From Bacteroidia bacterium (lineage in GTDB: Bacteria; Bacteroidota; Bacteroidia; SpSt-205): a DNA stretch of 64,000 nt. The stretch lies in NCBI GenBank assembly GCA_025059535.1, contig JANXCX010000011.1, forward strand, positions 1 through 64,000, in the 5' to 3' direction. Below the pieces are notes generated by a model, which made no database searches, had not been told where the DNA came from, and worked only from the letters and a program-made list of their open reading frames with translations. The position numbers were made by a program, and so were the translations under genes. Position 1 is the stretch's first letter; every line of letters starts with the position of its first letter. Positions 33,521 through 41,038 of this stretch are shown here, piece after piece.

Positions 33521-34009
33521 TCAGTAAATAAGCTGGCTCATCCCCAGACCTACAAGCTCTACCTTATTCGTTACGGCTTGGAGGAAAAGAATCGCATCAA
33601 TAATCTGGCGCTTGTCGGCATAAGGCGTGATGGTACCAAGGCTACTTTCTGCAGCCTTGATATAATCGCGCAGGGCCTCCTCCAGCTCTTTCATAGCCTT
33701 TTCATTGACTGGCCCCGAGGGTATGCGCAAATCATTTGGCACCTTAGGCTCTAATCGCGCAAAGGGTAAATACTGCAAAATCCGATAAAGACGGGTAAGC
33801 TTAGCCACATAGATGCGGGTAAGCTCTATTTTGTCCATTTTCTCAAGGTCACCCACGGTATAGAGGATGGTAGCGCTGCCGGGGATACTTTGGGGTTGGG
33901 CGGGGTTGGGGTTCTCCATACCCGAGGTTGGCTGCTGCGCCCAGACTAGCCCTAAGAGCCAGGCTACGCTTCGGAGGATTACCCTATTCGCGCTTTTGCT
34001 GAAGCTCAT
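33521..34009 (-). CDS. Exported protein of unknown function, 162 residues
   Basis: The product starts with a basic residue cluster and a hydrophobic stretch ending in Ala-Gln ('RSVAWLLGLVWAQQ'), a probable signal peptide. The mature part has a Pro/Asn-rich linker followed by helices ('LEKMDKIELTRIYVAKLTRLYRILQYL', in part; 'NEKAMKELEEALRDYIKAAESSL'). No family is recognised. It sits between the TPR gene (26-nt overlap) and the symporter (1-nt gap), hence one operon. Confidence 0.65.
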   Translation of the reverse strand: MSFSKSANRVILRSVAWLLGLVWAQQPTSGMENPNPAQPQSIPGSATILYTVGDLEKMDKIELTRIYVAKLTRLYRILQYLPFARLEPKVPNDLRIPSGPVNEKAMKELEEALRDYIKAAESSLGTITPYADKRQIIDAILFLQAVTNKVELVGLGMSQLIY

Positions 34010-35171
34010 TTTTACGCCGCAGGTATTCTTTGGCTTTATCCTCCATGCCCAAATAGGTGGTTACCTGAATAAGGCTTTGAATAAGCCCCAGGTCGTCGTT
34101 TAGCTGAGCATAAGCCTTTTCTAAGTAGGGTAAAGCCAGGCGAAAGTACTCTTGCATCTTGGCAAAGTAGCGCTGTTGGGTCTTTTCATCCCGGCTTTCG
34201 TTGTGCTTGTAGGCCATTTCAGCCCCTTGATTGACATAGTGGGCGCCGAGGTTATAGTTGGCATTTAGGTTATCGGGATTGATTTCCAGTACCTTCTGGT
34301 AGTAATAGACGGCCGAGTCGGGATTCACCTTTTCCCAAAGTTGGGCGTAGATAAGGAGGTAGGTTTCATTGCGCGGCTCGCGCTCAATTTCCTGGCGGAA
34401 GCGCTCAAGGGCCTGGGACTGAAGTTGGGGATTTTGCAGGTAAAGGTTGAGTTCGGCCCGACGGATGTTTTCATCGGTAGGGAACTTCGTGCGGGCTTCG
34501 GCTACAATTTCTAAGGCTTTTTGGGCCTGACCTATGGCACCATAGCTGGTGATTAGGCTGCTGTAGACAAAAGGTAGGATTTGGTCATTAGGCAAAGGTT
34601 TCTTTAGGCTTAGGGCAAGCTGGCGCGCGATTTCCAAGTCTTTAAGGGCGGCCTGCGTATCGCGCAGTTGGAGTTCTACTATTCCCCGCAGCCCGTAGGG
34701 AGGATAGAAGTCTTTTTGCCCCGCATATTCGCAGGCTTCTATCGCCCAAGTGAAATACTGGCGCGCCTCAGGTAGCTTTCCATTTCGGAAAAGCTCAACG
34801 CCTTCACGAAAAAGCATATTCACCGCTTGGGCACTGATCTGACGAAGCTCTGGCTCAAATTTCTTAGCCTCATCGTACTGGCGGCACTGACGCAGGGATT
34901 GCATCGTTTCTTCAAATAGGCTGGGATAGCGGTTGAGCACACTGCCAGGATCGCGTGAGTTTACTAAAAGGGCCATGTAGGCTTGGGCACGGATCTTATG
35001 GGCTTTGGCTAGATCTTGGGTTTTGAGAAGCTGAGGTGCGGCTAGCGCTTCTCGGATGTACTTGAGCGCTTGTTCAAAATCCCCATCTTGCACCGCCAGA
35101 GCCGCTGAGGTTACTTTACTTCGCTGCCCCCATAGCAGCGGTAGGCCTAGGAGAGGAAAAATCAGTCGCAT
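33984..35171 (-). CDS. Exported TPR-repeat protein
   Basis: The 395-residue product begins with a signal peptide ('MRLIFPLLGLPLLWGQ') from ATG 35171, fixed by a -7 element 4 nt upstream. Several TPR units follow, such as 'ALAVQDGDFEQALKYIREAL', 'GVELFRNGKLPEARQYFTWAIEAC', 'AVYYYQKVLEINPDNLNANYNLGAHYVNQGAE' and a final helical part. TPR arrays mediate protein contacts; here in the periplasm or at the outer membrane. It is the first gene of a three-gene unit with an unknown exported protein and a symporter, and is divergent from another exported TPR gene. Confidence 0.82.
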   Translation of the reverse strand: MRLIFPLLGLPLLWGQRSKVTSAALAVQDGDFEQALKYIREALAAPQLLKTQDLAKAHKIRAQAYMALLVNSRDPGSVLNRYPSLFEETMQSLRQCRQYDEAKKFEPELRQISAQAVNMLFREGVELFRNGKLPEARQYFTWAIEACEYAGQKDFYPPYGLRGIVELQLRDTQAALKDLEIARQLALSLKKPLPNDQILPFVYSSLITSYGAIGQAQKALEIVAEARTKFPTDENIRRAELNLYLQNPQLQSQALERFRQEIEREPRNETYLLIYAQLWEKVNPDSAVYYYQKVLEINPDNLNANYNLGAHYVNQGAEMAYKHNESRDEKTQQRYFAKMQEYFRLALPYLEKAYAQLNDDLGLIQSLIQVTTYLGMEDKAKEYLRRKNELQQKRE

Positions 35172-35175
35172 AAGA

Positions 35176-35183
35176 CAAACATA
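35176..35183 (-). promoter_or_regulatory. -7 promoter element for the TPR gene at 35171
   Basis: TATGTTTG on the minus strand ends 4 nt before ATG 35171. Its divergent partner element lies only 16 bp away. Confidence 0.62.
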
Positions 35184-35199
35184 CAAAAATCTCAGGCCC

Positions 35200-35207
35200 T
35201 ATCTTTG
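35200..35207 (+). promoter_or_regulatory. -7 promoter element for the TPR gene at 35212
   Basis: TATCTTTG ends 4 nt before ATG 35212. That ATG gives a signal peptide, unlike the longer upstream frame. Confidence 0.65.
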
Positions 35208-35211
35208 CCGT

Positions 35212-36834
35212 ATGCGCCGTGGTATAATCCTCTGGCCTATATTTGCTACAGCCCAGAGCCTTAGTGAAGCGGAGCTAGCCCTTCTGCGCGAAAACTATGA
35301 GCGTGTCCTAAGTATCACGCAACAAATTCTCTCCGCTAAGCCTAAAGAGCTGTATGCCTACTACCTGCAAGGCCAAGCTTATATAGGCCAGTACCGACAC
35401 AGCGAGGAAGAGGATGCCCGGCGGAGTAGCCTTCTGCGTCAGGCCCGTGCCGCCTTTGCCACCGCTCTGGAGCGAAACGCGAAATACCCCTACGCTCATA
35501 TAGGCCTAGCGGAAGTAGAAGTGCTGGAAAAAAACCCCGAAGCGGCCAAAGCGGCGCTGGCTAAAGCCGAAGAGTATGGCGCTAATGATCCGAAAGCCCT
35601 CCTAGAAGCGGCGCGCGTCTATACTGTATTGGGGGGCCGATTCGGCACCGATAAAGCCACGCTGCTCTACGCTAAAGCCCGAAATAAAGACCCCAACAAT
35701 CCAGCTATCCTGCGCGGGCTAGGTAGCCTTTGGCTGGAACAAGGCGTAATAGAGCTAGCGATTGAAAATTATGATAAAGCCACGCGCGTCGAGCCGAATA
35801 ATCCAGAAAACTATTATCGCTTAGGCCTAGCCTACCTCAAGGCTAAATCTTATAGAGAGGCCGGTGAGGCTTTCCGCAAAGCTATAGGCTTAGATTCGTC
35901 CTTTGCCCCGGCCTACCGAGAGCTAGGGGAGATTTACTACCTCGTACAGAAGTACCAGCAGGCTAAGGAGAACTACCAACGCTATGTAGCCCTTAGGCCT
36001 GAGCTTCCGGCGCGCGTGCGCTACGCTACTTTCCTCTACCTAAGCAAAGACTATAAGGCCGCCATAGACGAAATTCGGCGGATTCTACGCGACACTTTCA
36101 GCCTCACGCTCCAAAGGCTTTTGGGGTATTCCCTCATAGAAGATGGCCAGTATGAAGAAGGCCTGCACGAAATGAACAAATACTTTGAAAAACAGCGGCC
36201 TGAACGCGTTATTGCTAAAGATTATGGCTTCTATGCCCGGGCATTGGATAAGTCTGGCCAAGACTCGCTTGCGGTGCTCTACTATCAGAGGGCCGTAGAA
36301 AAGGATACCAGCCTTCTGCTGGAGCTTTATCCCGAGATGGCTAACGCCCTCAATACCTTAGGTCGCTATAAAGAAGCTGCCGAAGCATTAGAAAAAATCG
36401 TCGCTCGCAATCCCTCTTTAGAAAATATCTATCGGCTCGGCCGCACTTACTATAAGGTAGGCCAGACGATGAAAGACACTACCTACTTCCACAAAGCCCT
36501 ACAGGCTTTCCAGCAAATACGTGAGAAGCGACCTGAACTCCTGGCGGTCTATACCGAGCTGGGGCGCTGTGCGGCTATGCTAGACCCCGAAAGTACGGAG
36601 GGGCGCGCTAAGCCCTACTACGAAAAAGTCATAGAATTAGGCGGCAGCGACCCAGCCAAATACCGCAATGACCTCATAGAAGCCTACTCCTACTTAGGCT
36701 ACTACCACTATATCAAGGAAAACTTTCAACTCTCCTACGAGGCCTATACCAAGCTGCGTGAGCTGGACCCCCAGAATCCCCAGGCCGCCCAAGCTATTCC
36801 TTATCTGGAAAGCGTCCTGAAAAGAAAGAAGTAG
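35212..36834 (+). CDS. Exported TPR-repeat protein, 540 residues
   Basis: The product has a short signal peptide ('MRRGIILWPIFATAQS') and at least ten TPR units. Clear ones are 'AIENYDKATRVEPNNPENYYRLGLAYLKAKSYREAGEAFRKAIGLDSSFAPAYRELGEIYY' (read as consecutive repeats) and 'ALNTLGRYKEAAEALEKIVARNPS'. There is no catalytic motif. It is probably periplasmic or outer-membrane associated, a scaffold of the kind common in Bacteroidota. The previous frame upstream of 35212 overlaps the divergent gene and is dropped. It is followed after 2 nt by a DUF4286 gene. Confidence 0.85.
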   Translation: MRRGIILWPIFATAQSLSEAELALLRENYERVLSITQQILSAKPKELYAYYLQGQAYIGQYRHSEEEDARRSSLLRQARAAFATALERNAKYPYAHIGLAEVEVLEKNPEAAKAALAKAEEYGANDPKALLEAARVYTVLGGRFGTDKATLLYAKARNKDPNNPAILRGLGSLWLEQGVIELAIENYDKATRVEPNNPENYYRLGLAYLKAKSYREAGEAFRKAIGLDSSFAPAYRELGEIYYLVQKYQQAKENYQRYVALRPELPARVRYATFLYLSKDYKAAIDEIRRILRDTFSLTLQRLLGYSLIEDGQYEEGLHEMNKYFEKQRPERVIAKDYGFYARALDKSGQDSLAVLYYQRAVEKDTSLLLELYPEMANALNTLGRYKEAAEALEKIVARNPSLENIYRLGRTYYKVGQTMKDTTYFHKALQAFQQIREKRPELLAVYTELGRCAAMLDPESTEGRAKPYYEKVIELGGSDPAKYRNDLIEAYSYLGYYHYIKENFQLSYEAYTKLRELDPQNPQAAQAIPYLESVLKRKK

Positions 36835-36836
36835 GC

Positions 36837-37142
36837 ATGTTAATCTATGCGGTGCGCATAGATATAGAGGCGGAGATTGCGGAGGCCTGGCGGGCGTGGA
36901 TGCTGCATACTCATATTCCCGAGGTCCTACAGACGGGGTGGTTTCGGGGTCATCGGTTTGGGGAAATTATGGAGCCACCTCCGCCGGCGGGGCGCAGGGT
37001 CTTCTTGGTACTCTACGAAGCGGCCGAGGAAACAGCCCTACGGGCCTATTTAGAGCGCGATGCGCCACGCCTCCGAGCCGCCTACCCCCCTGAATTCCAA
37101 AACCGCTTCCAGGCCGAGCGTTGGGTATGGCGCATGCACTAA
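36837..37142 (+). CDS. DUF4286 family protein
   Basis: The 101-residue product matches the DUF4286 pattern of Bacteroidota: 'MLIYAVRIDIEAEIAEAWRAWM' then 'HIPEVLQTGWF' and a C-terminal 'FQNRFQAERWVWRMH'. It looks like a small ferredoxin-like (dimeric alpha-beta barrel) fold. Its function is unknown. It shares a unit with the upstream TPR gene (TAG-GC-ATG). Its stop overlaps the convergent permease stop by 4 nt. Confidence 0.82.
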   Translation: MLIYAVRIDIEAEIAEAWRAWMLHTHIPEVLQTGWFRGHRFGEIMEPPPPAGRRVFLVLYEAAEETALRAYLERDAPRLRAAYPPEFQNRFQAERWVWRMH

Positions 37143-38119
37143 AGCCTTGCCCTCAGGCGCGGATCGCTCCACCCCGCTATAAGCTCCCCCATTAGGTGAA
37201 GGCCTACAAAAAGCAAAGTAGAAATCTGCGCTATCCCTAAAACCAGTGGATAATCGCTGCTCATAAGAGCCGAGAAAAAGAGCTTACCAACCCCCGGCCA
37301 GTCAAATACTTCTTCAATAAAGAGCGCCCCTACAAAAAGCCCCGCCAGCCATTGAGAGAGGGAAGTGGCTAGGAGAGGTAGGAGATTGCGCAGGATATCC
37401 GACCTAAGGACCTGTCCGGGCGTCTTGCCTTTCGCGTAGGCTGTGCGCACGAAATCCGCCTGCAGAAGGCCCTGAGCCTGATGCAGCGTAAGCTGAAAAA
37501 GGTAAGCCGCTGGCCGAAGGGCTAAGGCAAGCGCCGGCAGGAAAAGCGCCTCCCACTGATAAACCAGCTGCTCCCGAAGGGGGTCATACGTCCGAATATA
37601 CCCTCCCAAAGGCAAGGGAAGAGGCCCAAGAGCCACTAAGGCCAAAAGCCCTACGCCCACCACATATCCTGGAAGGGCTAGAAGAAAAATAGCTAAGGCA
37701 TTCCAAAAAGGATGGGGACGATAGGCGCAGTATAGGCCTCCACCTATGCCCAGCAGAGCGGCTAAGACCATCGCCACGAGGCCTAAAAGCAGCGTAGCCG
37801 GCAAATGTTCTAAGTACAATTCCAACACACTGCGCCCATGCTGGTAGGATTCCCCTAAGTCTGGCAGCTGCCATTTTCCTTCTCGGTAAGGCAGCCAGTC
37901 GCGCCAAGCTAGGAGGTACTGCTTCCAGAGCGGCTCATCCAGATGAAGCCGGCGAACCACAGCCTCTAAGGTGGCCTTATCGCTGCGCTGGCCCAGAAGC
38001 ATGTGGGCAGGGTCTCCTAACGCACGCAGAAAGAGAAAAAGGAGGGTAAAGCTTACGAAAAAGATGGCGGCCGCCCGAAGGCCGCTATGAAGAAGCCAGC
38101 GCCCTAAGCCTCTATCCAA
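37139..38119 (-). CDS. ABC transporter permease, DppB/OppB type
   Basis: The 326-residue product has about six membrane segments and the BPD_transp_1 layout: N-terminal TM1, a periplasmic part with 'DPAHMLLGQRSDKATLEAVVRRLHLDEPLWKQYL' (in parts), then 'HLPATLLLGLVAMVLAALLGIGGG'. 'DFVRTAYAKGKTPGQVLRSDILRN' contains the EAA-type loop and 'VEDVFDWPG'-like 'IEEVFDWPGVGKLFFSALMSSDYP' is typical of peptide permeases. Partner DppC and ATPase genes are not nearby. The start overlaps sufD by 16 nt, an unusual gene order. Confidence 0.88.
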   Translation of the reverse strand: MDRGLGRWLLHSGLRAAAIFFVSFTLLFLFLRALGDPAHMLLGQRSDKATLEAVVRRLHLDEPLWKQYLLAWRDWLPYREGKWQLPDLGESYQHGRSVLELYLEHLPATLLLGLVAMVLAALLGIGGGLYCAYRPHPFWNALAIFLLALPGYVVGVGLLALVALGPLPLPLGGYIRTYDPLREQLVYQWEALFLPALALALRPAAYLFQLTLHQAQGLLQADFVRTAYAKGKTPGQVLRSDILRNLLPLLATSLSQWLAGLFVGALFIEEVFDWPGVGKLFFSALMSSDYPLVLGIAQISTLLFVGLHLMGELIAGWSDPRLRARL

Positions 38120-39279
38120 CGCCGAGCGGCTTCCTGAAGGCCCTCATGCGGCACGCGCCCTATGACTTCTTCCAGAAAAGCCTGGGCTAAGAGCTGGCGA
38201 GCCTGAGCTTCTGGAATACCGCGCGTGCGCAAGTAGGTAAGTATCTCCCCCTCCATAAATCCCGTAGTTACGCCATGCGTACAACGCACATCATCGGCGA
38301 AAATCTCTAATTGGGGTCGGCTGTAAGCTACCGCCTTTCTATCCCAGAGAAGGGCCTTATGCGATTGGTAGGCGTTGGTCTTCTGAGCCTGGCGATGAAC
38401 GAAGATGCGTCCTTGGAAGGTGCTACGCCCTTCTGGGTAGACAAGCGATTTGAAGAGCTGGTTACTTTCCGTATGCGGCGCCGCATGTTCTACGCGGATA
38501 GCGTAGTCCATGCTTTCACCCAGTCCCACACGGGCAGCACCCAGAAGATGGGCTACCGCTCCTTTACCCCTGAGGCGCACTTTTACCTCCAGGCGCTTCC
38601 AAGATACAGCGGCCGTAAGATCATAACCTTCCAGCCGGCTTTCCGCCTCCTGCTCGGCTGAAAGAATGATATAAAGGTAGGTATTTGGGGCTTTTAGGTA
38701 GGTGGGCAGGTAGAGGCGGGCCTGCGCCCCAAAGCTAAGGTGCAGATGCACGCGCACAATCATAAACCCTTCCCCTTGAGGGTTAAGCCATACTTCGCCT
38801 TCGGCATGGGGCTCAAGGGAAACGGTAAGGAGTTGGGTCGTCAGCCCCCCTTTCCCGGCAAAGTTCCAGCTTACATGGCCTTGCTTAGAAACCCGATAAT
38901 GCGCGCGCAGAGAAGCCCCCATAACGAGGGCTTCCCAAGGAGAAGCTGGGGTAGGAAAGCTGCTTAGAGCAGGCAAGGTTTCTGAGGGCGCTACCCTTTC
39001 GGCTGGCGCCAGGGCACTTTCAAAAGAAGACGGCCCTAAAAGCTCCACCTGCCCTAAGGCCCAGGGAAGGCGAAAGAAATCCACTGGGGTATATTTCCAG
39101 TCCTCTTTGTGGCGCAGCTCAGTAAAAAGCTGCTGGAGGTGGGCTTGAGCCGCTTGGGCTTGCCAGAGTTCTTGAAGGGGCAAGGGAAAATCGTCCATGC
39201 GCGCGCTGTCCCGCAAAAGCGCCGTAAGATGTGCCGCCCCCTCCTCAAGTGAAAGGCTGGCTGAGATAGGCGTACTCAT
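38104..39279 (-). CDS. sufD: Fe-S cluster assembly protein SufD
   Basis: SufD is a scaffold partner in the SufBCD complex for Fe-S assembly. The 391-residue product has a long N-terminal region and the beta-helix/C-terminal part with 'FQGRIFVHRQAQKTNAYQSHKALL' and 'KAVAYSRPQLEIFADDVRCTHGVTTG' (consecutive pieces). 'LRTRGIPEAQARQLLAQAFLEEVI' is the family's C-terminal helix pair. The conserved 'CTHG' Cys-His motif is present. ATG 39279 follows the sufC stop by one base; a TTG 12 nt earlier is less likely. Confidence 0.92.
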   Translation of the reverse strand: MSTPISASLSLEEGAAHLTALLRDSARMDDFPLPLQELWQAQAAQAHLQQLFTELRHKEDWKYTPVDFFRLPWALGQVELLGPSSFESALAPAERVAPSETLPALSSFPTPASPWEALVMGASLRAHYRVSKQGHVSWNFAGKGGLTTQLLTVSLEPHAEGEVWLNPQGEGFMIVRVHLHLSFGAQARLYLPTYLKAPNTYLYIILSAEQEAESRLEGYDLTAAVSWKRLEVKVRLRGKGAVAHLLGAARVGLGESMDYAIRVEHAAPHTESNQLFKSLVYPEGRSTFQGRIFVHRQAQKTNAYQSHKALLWDRKAVAYSRPQLEIFADDVRCTHGVTTGFMEGEILTYLRTRGIPEAQARQLLAQAFLEEVIGRVPHEGLQEAARRWIEA

Positions 39280-39280
39280 T

Positions 39281-40024
39281 TTACGCGCCAATGAGTTGTT
39301 CGTAGCCTTTTTCTTCCAACTCTAGCGCTAGCTCAGGGCCCCCCGAGCGCACGATACGCCCCCCTGCGAGAATATGTACGAAGTCAGGCTTTACATGCTG
39401 CAGAATGCGGTAGTAATGCGTAATCAGGAGGAAAGCCCGCTCAGGGCTGCGCAGGGCATTTACGGCATCTGAAACGATCCGCAAAGCGTCTATATCCAAT
39501 CCCGAGTCCGTCTCATCCAAAATAGCCAGCTTAGGATTTAGAACAGCCATTTGGAAGATTTCGGCTTTTTTGCGCTCACCGCCTGAGAATCCTTCATTTA
39601 CCGAACGGGAGAGAAAGGAAGGGTCTAGCTTGAGTAGGGCCGCCTTTTCGCGCAGGTGCCTCATAAGGTCGGGCGGCTCTATAGGGTCCAGCCCAGCGGC
39701 TGCTCTATGGGCATTCAGAGCCGCCCGCAAAAACTGCACCATGCTCACGCCAGGAATTTCTACAGGATACTGAAAAGCCAAAAAGAGCCCCGCATAACTG
39801 CGCTCCTCAGGACTTAGCTCTAGCAGATTTTTGCCTTCAAAGAGGATTTCACCGCCTGTAACTTCATACCCTTCTCGCCCGGCTAATACCGCCGCAAGGG
39901 TGCTTTTGCCGGCGCCATTGGGTCCCATCAGGGCATGCACTTCGCCTGCACGCACTTCCAGCGTAAGGCCCTTTAGAATAGGCCGGCCTTCTACCTCTAC
40001 GTGTAGGTCTCTAATGCTCAGCAT
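39281..40024 (-). CDS. sufC: Fe-S cluster assembly ATPase SufC
   Basis: SufC is the ABC-type ATPase that drives the SufBCD scaffold. The 247-residue product carries Walker A 'MGPNGAGKSTLAAVLAG', the Q-loop 'LFLAFQYPVEIPGV', the signature 'NEGFSGGERKKAEIFQM', Walker B 'LAILDETDSGLDIDALRIV' and the H-loop 'LLITHYYRIL'. It precedes sufD with a 1-nt gap. sufB, normally directly upstream, is not in the window. Promoter evidence is weak: a one-mismatch element (AATTTTTG) lies about 26 nt upstream. Confidence 0.95.
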   Translation of the reverse strand: MLSIRDLHVEVEGRPILKGLTLEVRAGEVHALMGPNGAGKSTLAAVLAGREGYEVTGGEILFEGKNLLELSPEERSYAGLFLAFQYPVEIPGVSMVQFLRAALNAHRAAAGLDPIEPPDLMRHLREKAALLKLDPSFLSRSVNEGFSGGERKKAEIFQMAVLNPKLAILDETDSGLDIDALRIVSDAVNALRSPERAFLLITHYYRILQHVKPDFVHILAGGRIVRSGGPELALELEEKGYEQLIGA

Positions 40025-40074
40025 AAGGTCTAAGGGTTACTCGCTGCATATAACAAAAATTCCCTACCTTACTC

Positions 40075-40080
40075 GGGAGG
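40075..40080 (+). promoter_or_regulatory. Shine-Dalgarno-like GGGAGG before the acyltransferase gene
   Basis: GGGAGG lies 7 nt before ATG 40088. It is one of very few good SD sequences in the window, where most first genes have no room for one. Confidence 0.45.
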
Positions 40081-40087
40081 CGGCGGT

Positions 40088-41038
40088 ATGGAGCTTTCGC
40101 AGCGGCTAATTTATACCCTCATGAACAAGGGCTTTGCGTGGGTAGGCCGGGCCAGCTGGCGTACGCTGGATTTCTTATCGGGTTGGATCTATAAGAGCCT
40201 AACGAGAGGGCTGCGCTACCGCCGTACCCTCGTGGCGGCCCACCTGCAGCAAGCCTTCCCAGAACTCTCTGAAAAGGCCCGCCAAGACATTGAAAAGGCC
40301 TTCTACCAGCTTTTCGCCGACTGGATGGTGGAAGTAGCTTTTATGCATGCGCGCGGGTGGGAAGCGGTAGCCGAACGGTTTGAGATAAAAAACCTCCACC
40401 TTTTTGACGAGGCCCATGACCGGGGCCAATCGGTAATTCTAGCCATGGGGCACCAGTTCAATTGGGAATGGGGTGGCTGGGTGCTGCGGCGCGTCACGAA
40501 GGCGCCTATTCTCTGCGTGTACCTTCCTATCAATGCCGCTGGGCCGGATAGATTTTTTCGGGAGCTTCGGGGGCGCTATGGGACGGAAATGCTGCCTTTA
40601 GGGCGGATGGGGGCCCGACTGGCGCGCATACGCCACCTCACACATACCCTCATTCTGATGGCCGACCAAAGCCCCAGTGATTTAGCCCGTGCTCACTGGA
40701 TACCCTTTCTCAATCGGCTTACGGCTTGGCATGGAGGGCTGGAGCGCAGCGCGCAGCTGGGCGACTACCGCGTGCTTTTTGTGGAGATTGTGCGGGTGGC
40801 ACGCCACCGCTACGAGGCCTACCCCAGCCTTCTTACCGACACGCCGGCGGCACTCCCGCCTGGCGAGCTTACGCGCCAATATGTGGCCGCGCTGGAAGCC
40901 AGCCTCCGCCGTAACCCCGAGAATTGGCTCTGGACCCATCGGCGCTGGAAACACAGCCCACCCGGCCTACTTTCGTCGCCAGAAGAAGCTATACAGAACA
41001 GGCAAAAGCCAGAGATTGAAGAAGGCGCCCGCCGCTAA
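40088..41038 (+). CDS. Lipid A biosynthesis acyltransferase-like protein (LpxL/HtrB family)
   Basis: Family members transfer an acyl chain to a lipid A precursor or related glycolipid. The 316-residue product has the characteristic start ('QRLIYTLMNKGFAW'), the 'RRTLVAAHLQQAFPEL' segment, and a catalytic H-x(4)-E/D-type motif in 'ILAMGHQFNWEWGGW'. 'MADQSPSDLARAHWIPFLN' and the terminal 'NPENWLWTHRRWKH' are diagnostic. It is probably membrane-associated. Its last 72 nt overlap the convergent RND gene and code for a polar tail absent from typical homologs, so that tail may be dispensable. Single-gene unit. Confidence 0.88.
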   Translation: MELSQRLIYTLMNKGFAWVGRASWRTLDFLSGWIYKSLTRGLRYRRTLVAAHLQQAFPELSEKARQDIEKAFYQLFADWMVEVAFMHARGWEAVAERFEIKNLHLFDEAHDRGQSVILAMGHQFNWEWGGWVLRRVTKAPILCVYLPINAAGPDRFFRELRGRYGTEMLPLGRMGARLARIRHLTHTLILMADQSPSDLARAHWIPFLNRLTAWHGGLERSAQLGDYRVLFVEIVRVARHRYEAYPSLLTDTPAALPPGELTRQYVAALEASLRRNPENWLWTHRRWKHSPPGLLSSPEEAIQNRQKPEIEEGARR

